7,737 nucleotides of DNA, from NCBI GenBank assembly GCA_018664365.1, contig JABJOK010000009.1:1-7737 (forward strand), written 5' to 3'. Positions 5,605-7,737 of this stretch are shown one piece after another. This stretch comes from Candidatus Peregrinibacteria bacterium (lineage in GTDB: Bacteria > Patescibacteriota > Gracilibacteria > UBA1369 > LOWO2-01-FULL-3). Made by a program: the position numbers and the translations under genes. The notes below the pieces were generated by a model. The model did not search any database and was not told the DNA's origin. It saw only the letters and a program-made list of their open reading frames with translations. Positions within the stretch are counted from its first letter, which is position 1. Each line of letters opens with the position of its first letter.

Positions 5605-6065
5605 TCCCCCACAAAAAATACTGCTACCTGATCATCCCGAACATAATCATCCCCAACAAAAAACATGTCTGCATAATCATCAACTGGATCCTCTAAAACA
5701 ACTGGACTAGTCGTATTAGAAGATAACGGCATCCCAGTACGAGCATCCCAAGTTAACTCGTATGGCATAGCATTAACCTGCCCAGTGTTATAAACCTTAG
5801 CACGAGCAAGATATCCACCACTTTTATCAGTCTCTTCAAGAAGATCGTATTCTCCAGTAGTGTCACCTTCCAAAGAATAATCTCCAGTAACTTTAGAAAT
5901 CTGTGCTCCCTCAACCTCAATAACCTCCTTACCAGGCTGTATGTTATTTTCCCACCTAGGAATTAATTCGGACTCACCCTTTCTTGTAATCAAATCATTT
6001 CCTCCAAAACAACCACTCAAAAAAGTGACAAAAACAATAGATAAGATTGGGACAATTCGCCTCAT
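5595..6065 (-). CDS. Putative lipoprotein, function unknown
   Basis: A 156-residue exported protein. It has a lipoprotein signal peptide: MRR at the start, a hydrophobic core (4-16) and the lipobox L16-S-G-C19, so the mature protein should begin at a lipid-modified C19, anchored to the outer face of the membrane. The mature part is acidic, rich in Asp, Glu, Gly and Thr, and predicted by eye to be mostly beta-strand. FFVGD occurs twice near the end (135-139 and 150-154). There are no further cysteines and no family that I recognise. It is transcribed from its own promoter and followed by the transporter gene, which also has its own. A solute-binding or envelope structural role is only a guess. 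The ATG at 6063-6065 has no Shine-Dalgarno sequence and a leader of about 13 bases. Confidence 0.85.
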   Translation of the reverse strand: MRRIVPILSIVFVTFLSGCFGGNDLITRKGESELIPRWENNIQPGKEVIEVEGAQISKVTGDYSLEGDTTGEYDLLEETDKSGGYLARAKVYNTGQVNAMPYELTWDARTGMPLSSNTTSPVVLEDPVDDYADMFFVGDDYVRDDQVAVFFVGDSK

Positions 6066-6085
6066 TTCATTAGTTAAAGAAGATG

Positions 6086-6114
6086 ATTATAGGCGCAAAG
6101 CGCCAATAAGTCAA
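6086..6114 (-). promoter_or_regulatory. Strong sigma-70-type promoter of the lipoprotein gene
   Basis: Minus strand TTGACT (6109-6114) and TATAAT (6086-6091) with a 17-base spacer: one mismatch in twelve, the best promoter in the window along with that of the helicase. Transcription should start near 6079, about 13 bases before the ATG. Confidence 0.8.
6092..6104 (-). repeat. GC-rich dyad filling the promoter spacer (GGCGCTTTGCGCC)
   Basis: A perfect 5-bp inverted repeat with a three-base centre sits directly against the -10 box. It is the most GC-rich spot in an AT-rich gap. It could be an operator for a repressor, or a short hairpin ending the methyltransferase transcript, although no T-run follows. 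Confidence 0.5.
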
Positions 6115-6122
6115 TAGGGGCG

Positions 6123-6782
6123 TCAAACCCTTTTACCAAGGACAAAACCCATGCTCGAATCATAAAAAGAAACCTTCTTTTCAACTTTAAAACCTCCTCC
6201 TCTTAGCCTGTCGACAATAGAATCAACACCTCTCCCGCCTCCCTCATGGTACTCAATATAAATACTCCTAATTTTCCCGAGAGACTCATCAGAAACATTT
6301 TCAAATATCTCAAACTCAGCTCCCTCAATATCCATTTTAACCAAGTCAACTAGCCCCAGTTTCTCAATCAAACCATCAAAACTCCTCACAAAAACCTTCT
6401 TCCCTTCCCCACTACCTATCAAAGAATGATTATGAGAGTCACTACTCAAATAAAGCTCCCTGTTTCCATCTACTCCTCCAATCGCAACGTTCTTAACAAC
6501 TGCATTAACATTATTGAGCTTCAAATTCTCCTTTAATAAAGCAAAGTTGCGCTCCTCTGGCTCAAACGAAAAAATCTTGGCACCACTGTTCAAAACACCT
6601 GCATAAATCGAAAAACATCCGATATGTGCTCCCAAATCTAGAATAACCGAAGCCTCACCAATAATTTTATTCAACACCTTATAATCTCTATCTACAAAAA
6701 TCTCCTCAAATACAGATAAGTCAGCATCTGTCTCAAGAGAAATCTTCCCCTTCTTTCCATTCAAATTAAACTCTTTAATCAT
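6123..6782 (-). CDS. FkbM-family S-adenosylmethionine-dependent methyltransferase
   Basis: A class I (Rossmann-fold) methyltransferase of the FkbM type, 219 residues from the chosen ATG. The SAM-binding motif I is VILDLGAHIGCFS (46-58); the acidic residue that holds the ribose is E74 in FSFEPE (71-76). LVKMDIEGAEFEIF (147-160) is the FkbM signature, with D151, E153 and E156. The substrate is unknown; relatives O-methylate sugars, polyketides and other small molecules. The start at 6780-6782 overlaps the TGA of the upstream thioredoxin-fold gene as ATGA, pointing to coupled translation, with GGAG three bases before the ATG. A GTG at 6801-6803 would add seven residues and overlap further; it is less likely. 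It is the last gene of an operon with leuA and the thioredoxin-fold gene. Confidence 0.91.
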   Translation of the reverse strand: MIKEFNLNGKKGKISLETDADLSVFEEIFVDRDYKVLNKIIGEASVILDLGAHIGCFSIYAGVLNSGAKIFSFEPEERNFALLKENLKLNNVNAVVKNVAIGGVDGNRELYLSSDSHNHSLIGSGEGKKVFVRSFDGLIEKLGLVDLVKMDIEGAEFEIFENVSDESLGKIRSIYIEYHEGGGRGVDSIVDRLRGGGFKVEKKVSFYDSSMGFVLGKRV

Positions 6783-7330
6783 TCTCTCCACTTTATTGAA
6801 CACCCCATTGCAGGTCTTTGCTCAGCAGATGGATCCTCACCGCCAACAATAGCCTCAATTGCCTCAGCAAGTTCTTGCTTAGTAACAGATCCCTCGTCTT
6901 TCCAATTATCATCAACTCTTCCATGATAAGCCAGCTTTAAATCCTCATCAAACACATAAATATCAGGAGTACACTGCGCATCATATGCACGAGCAACTTC
7001 CTGAGTATCATCCTGTAAATATGGGAAATTCATACTGTATTCACCATAATATTCCTGCATTTTTTCAAATGTCTCCTCATCATAGTCTGGATTAAGATTA
7101 GGGTTAATTCCAACAAACTGAACCTCCTTATCTAAAAACTGCTCCTGCAAACTAACCAGTCGTGGCCAAATTGCTTGAACATAAGGGCAATGGTTACACA
7201 TAAAAACAACAACAAGGGCTTTTTTATCAGCAAAATTGCCCAAACTATATTGCTCACCATCAACATTTTTTAAAGAAAAATCCGGAGCTGAAGTCCCCAA
7301 AGGAACATTAATAGACTCTAAAAGAACCAT
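6779..7330 (-). CDS. Thioredoxin-fold protein of the peroxiredoxin-like 1 (AhpC/TSA) group
   Basis: A 183-residue cytosolic redox protein; no signal peptide or membrane anchor. The start of the fold is typical of AhpC/TSA proteins: G12-x-x-APDFSL, then VDGEQYSL. The active site is C45-N-H-C48-P-Y, a thioredoxin-type CxxC after the strand ALVVVFM. The loop before the cis-proline is C120-T-P122-D, adding a third cysteine near the active site. The ending MGCSIKW (175-181) with C177 is a hallmark of the PRX-like 1 group (cd02969), whose physiological substrate is not well defined; thiol-disulfide exchange or peroxide reduction is likely. It begins 10 bases after the leuA stop and its TGA overlaps the next start. 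No Shine-Dalgarno sequence precedes the ATG at 7328-7330. Confidence 0.92.
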   Translation of the reverse strand: MVLLESINVPLGTSAPDFSLKNVDGEQYSLGNFADKKALVVVFMCNHCPYVQAIWPRLVSLQEQFLDKEVQFVGINPNLNPDYDEETFEKMQEYYGEYSMNFPYLQDDTQEVARAYDAQCTPDIYVFDEDLKLAYHGRVDDNWKDEGSVTKQELAEAIEAIVGGEDPSAEQRPAMGCSIKWRE

Positions 7331-7340
7331 ATTTTGAAGA

Positions 7341-7737
7341 TTATTTATTAGTTTTTATAATTGTTTCAACAAAACTCTGCCTATTAACCTCTCTATCAGA
7401 CACATTTTCCTTATCAACTTCATTTAAAATATCTATAAGCGCCATTCCAGATGCAGCAATAATATCAGCACTAATCCCCTGTCCATGCCAGAGTTTCCCT
7501 GAATCATCTTCCCAAACAATATCAACAACACCCGCCGCCTTCTCTTCATCAATAAGAGCCTTTGCCTTAAATTCATTCAGGCGTCCTCCAAAATCTACCA
7601 TCTTCAATATCGCTTCAAATAAAGCATCAATTGGTCCAACACCTCTTCCTTCAGCCTCTTTCCCCACTCCATCAATACTAATCGCAGCCTTTGACCGTGA
7701 TCCCTTTCGGCTATCAGAAAGAACCTTTGCAGCTAAA
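7341..7737 (-). CDS. leuA: 2-isopropylmalate synthase, C-terminal regulatory domain (runs off the right edge)
   Basis: Only the last 132 residues are present. They match the C-terminal LeuA dimer/allosteric domain, which binds leucine and gives feedback inhibition of the first committed step of leucine synthesis (acetyl-CoA plus 2-oxoisovalerate). Visible landmarks are VGKEAEGRGVGPIDALFEAI near residue 24 on, GKLWHGQGISADIIAASGMA (a GxGxSxDII-AS-type match) and ALIDILN. The frame is open without a stop to 7737; an internal GTG at 7665-7667 could be mistaken for a start, but the homology runs through it. Because the catalytic TIM barrel is off the edge, citramalate synthase or another enzyme with this domain cannot be excluded. 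The gene ends with TAA at 7341-7343, 10 bases before the thioredoxin-fold gene. Confidence 0.85.
   Translation of the reverse strand, partial: LAAKVLSDSRKGSRSKAAISIDGVGKEAEGRGVGPIDALFEAILKMVDFGGRLNEFKAKALIDEEKAAGVVDIVWEDDSGKLWHGQGISADIIAASGMALIDILNEVDKENVSDREVNRQSFVETIIKTNK

Noticed and set aside
7665..7667. GTG as the start of a separate 108-residue protein
   Set aside because: LeuA-domain similarity and the open frame run straight through it to the window edge, so it is an internal valine codon.
1..7737. UGA recoded to glycine, as in some Patescibacteria
   Set aside because: TGA ends both the thioredoxin-fold and the methyltransferase genes exactly where their families end, so the standard code applies.
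1..7737. CRISPR arrays, tRNA genes, insertion sequences, riboswitches
   Set aside because: No regularly spaced repeats, cloverleaf, transposase or long structured leader was found by reading; gaps are at most 161 bases.

Overview
The window is an AT-rich, gene-dense bacterial stretch with twelve genes plus one incomplete gene at each edge counted among them: thirteen coding regions in all, eleven complete. Twelve are on the minus strand and one on the plus strand. TAA, TAG and TGA all act as stops, so this is the standard bacterial code and not a UGA-recoded one. Genes are short, gaps are short, and almost no start codon has a Shine-Dalgarno sequence at a useful distance. Several promoters sit so close to the start codon that the transcripts should be leaderless or nearly so. 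These traits, with the archaeal-flavoured UPF0200-like kinase and several unplaceable small membrane and secreted proteins, are consistent with a Patescibacteria/CPR-type genome, possibly a better-equipped lineage because it has a leucine-pathway gene. That placement is an inference from style, not a phylogenetic result.

Layout, left to right. Positions 1-494 hold the N-terminal third or so of a DEAD-box RNA helicase (minus strand), driven by a near-consensus promoter. Next come a GIY-YIG mini-protein (543-782), a four-helix membrane protein (805-1182), a PhnA/YjdM-domain protein with a cysteine-rich head (1256-1621), and a small two-helix membrane protein (1684-2049). A 161-bp divergent intergenic region carries the promoter of the only plus-strand gene (2211-3560), a 449-residue protein whose last 190 residues look like a RelA/SpoT alarmone-synthetase domain with a long insertion and a novel-looking helical N-terminus. 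It converges, with a 7-bp gap, on a dCMP deaminase gene (3568-4113).

The deaminase is downstream of a P-loop kinase gene (4123-4683) in a two-gene unit that plausibly serves nucleotide metabolism. Upstream on the same strand are a ZIP-family metal transporter (4707-5516) and a lipoprotein (5595-6065), each with its own promoter. The right end is a tight operon read leftward: the C-terminus of 2-isopropylmalate synthase (7341-7737, cut by the window edge), a peroxiredoxin-like thioredoxin-fold protein (6779-7330), and an FkbM-type methyltransferase (6123-6782) whose start overlaps the previous stop.

No tRNA, rRNA, CRISPR array, insertion sequence or attachment site was seen. No gap exceeds 300 bases. 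The most interesting items are the divergent RelA/SpoT-like protein and the recurring leaderless promoter geometry.
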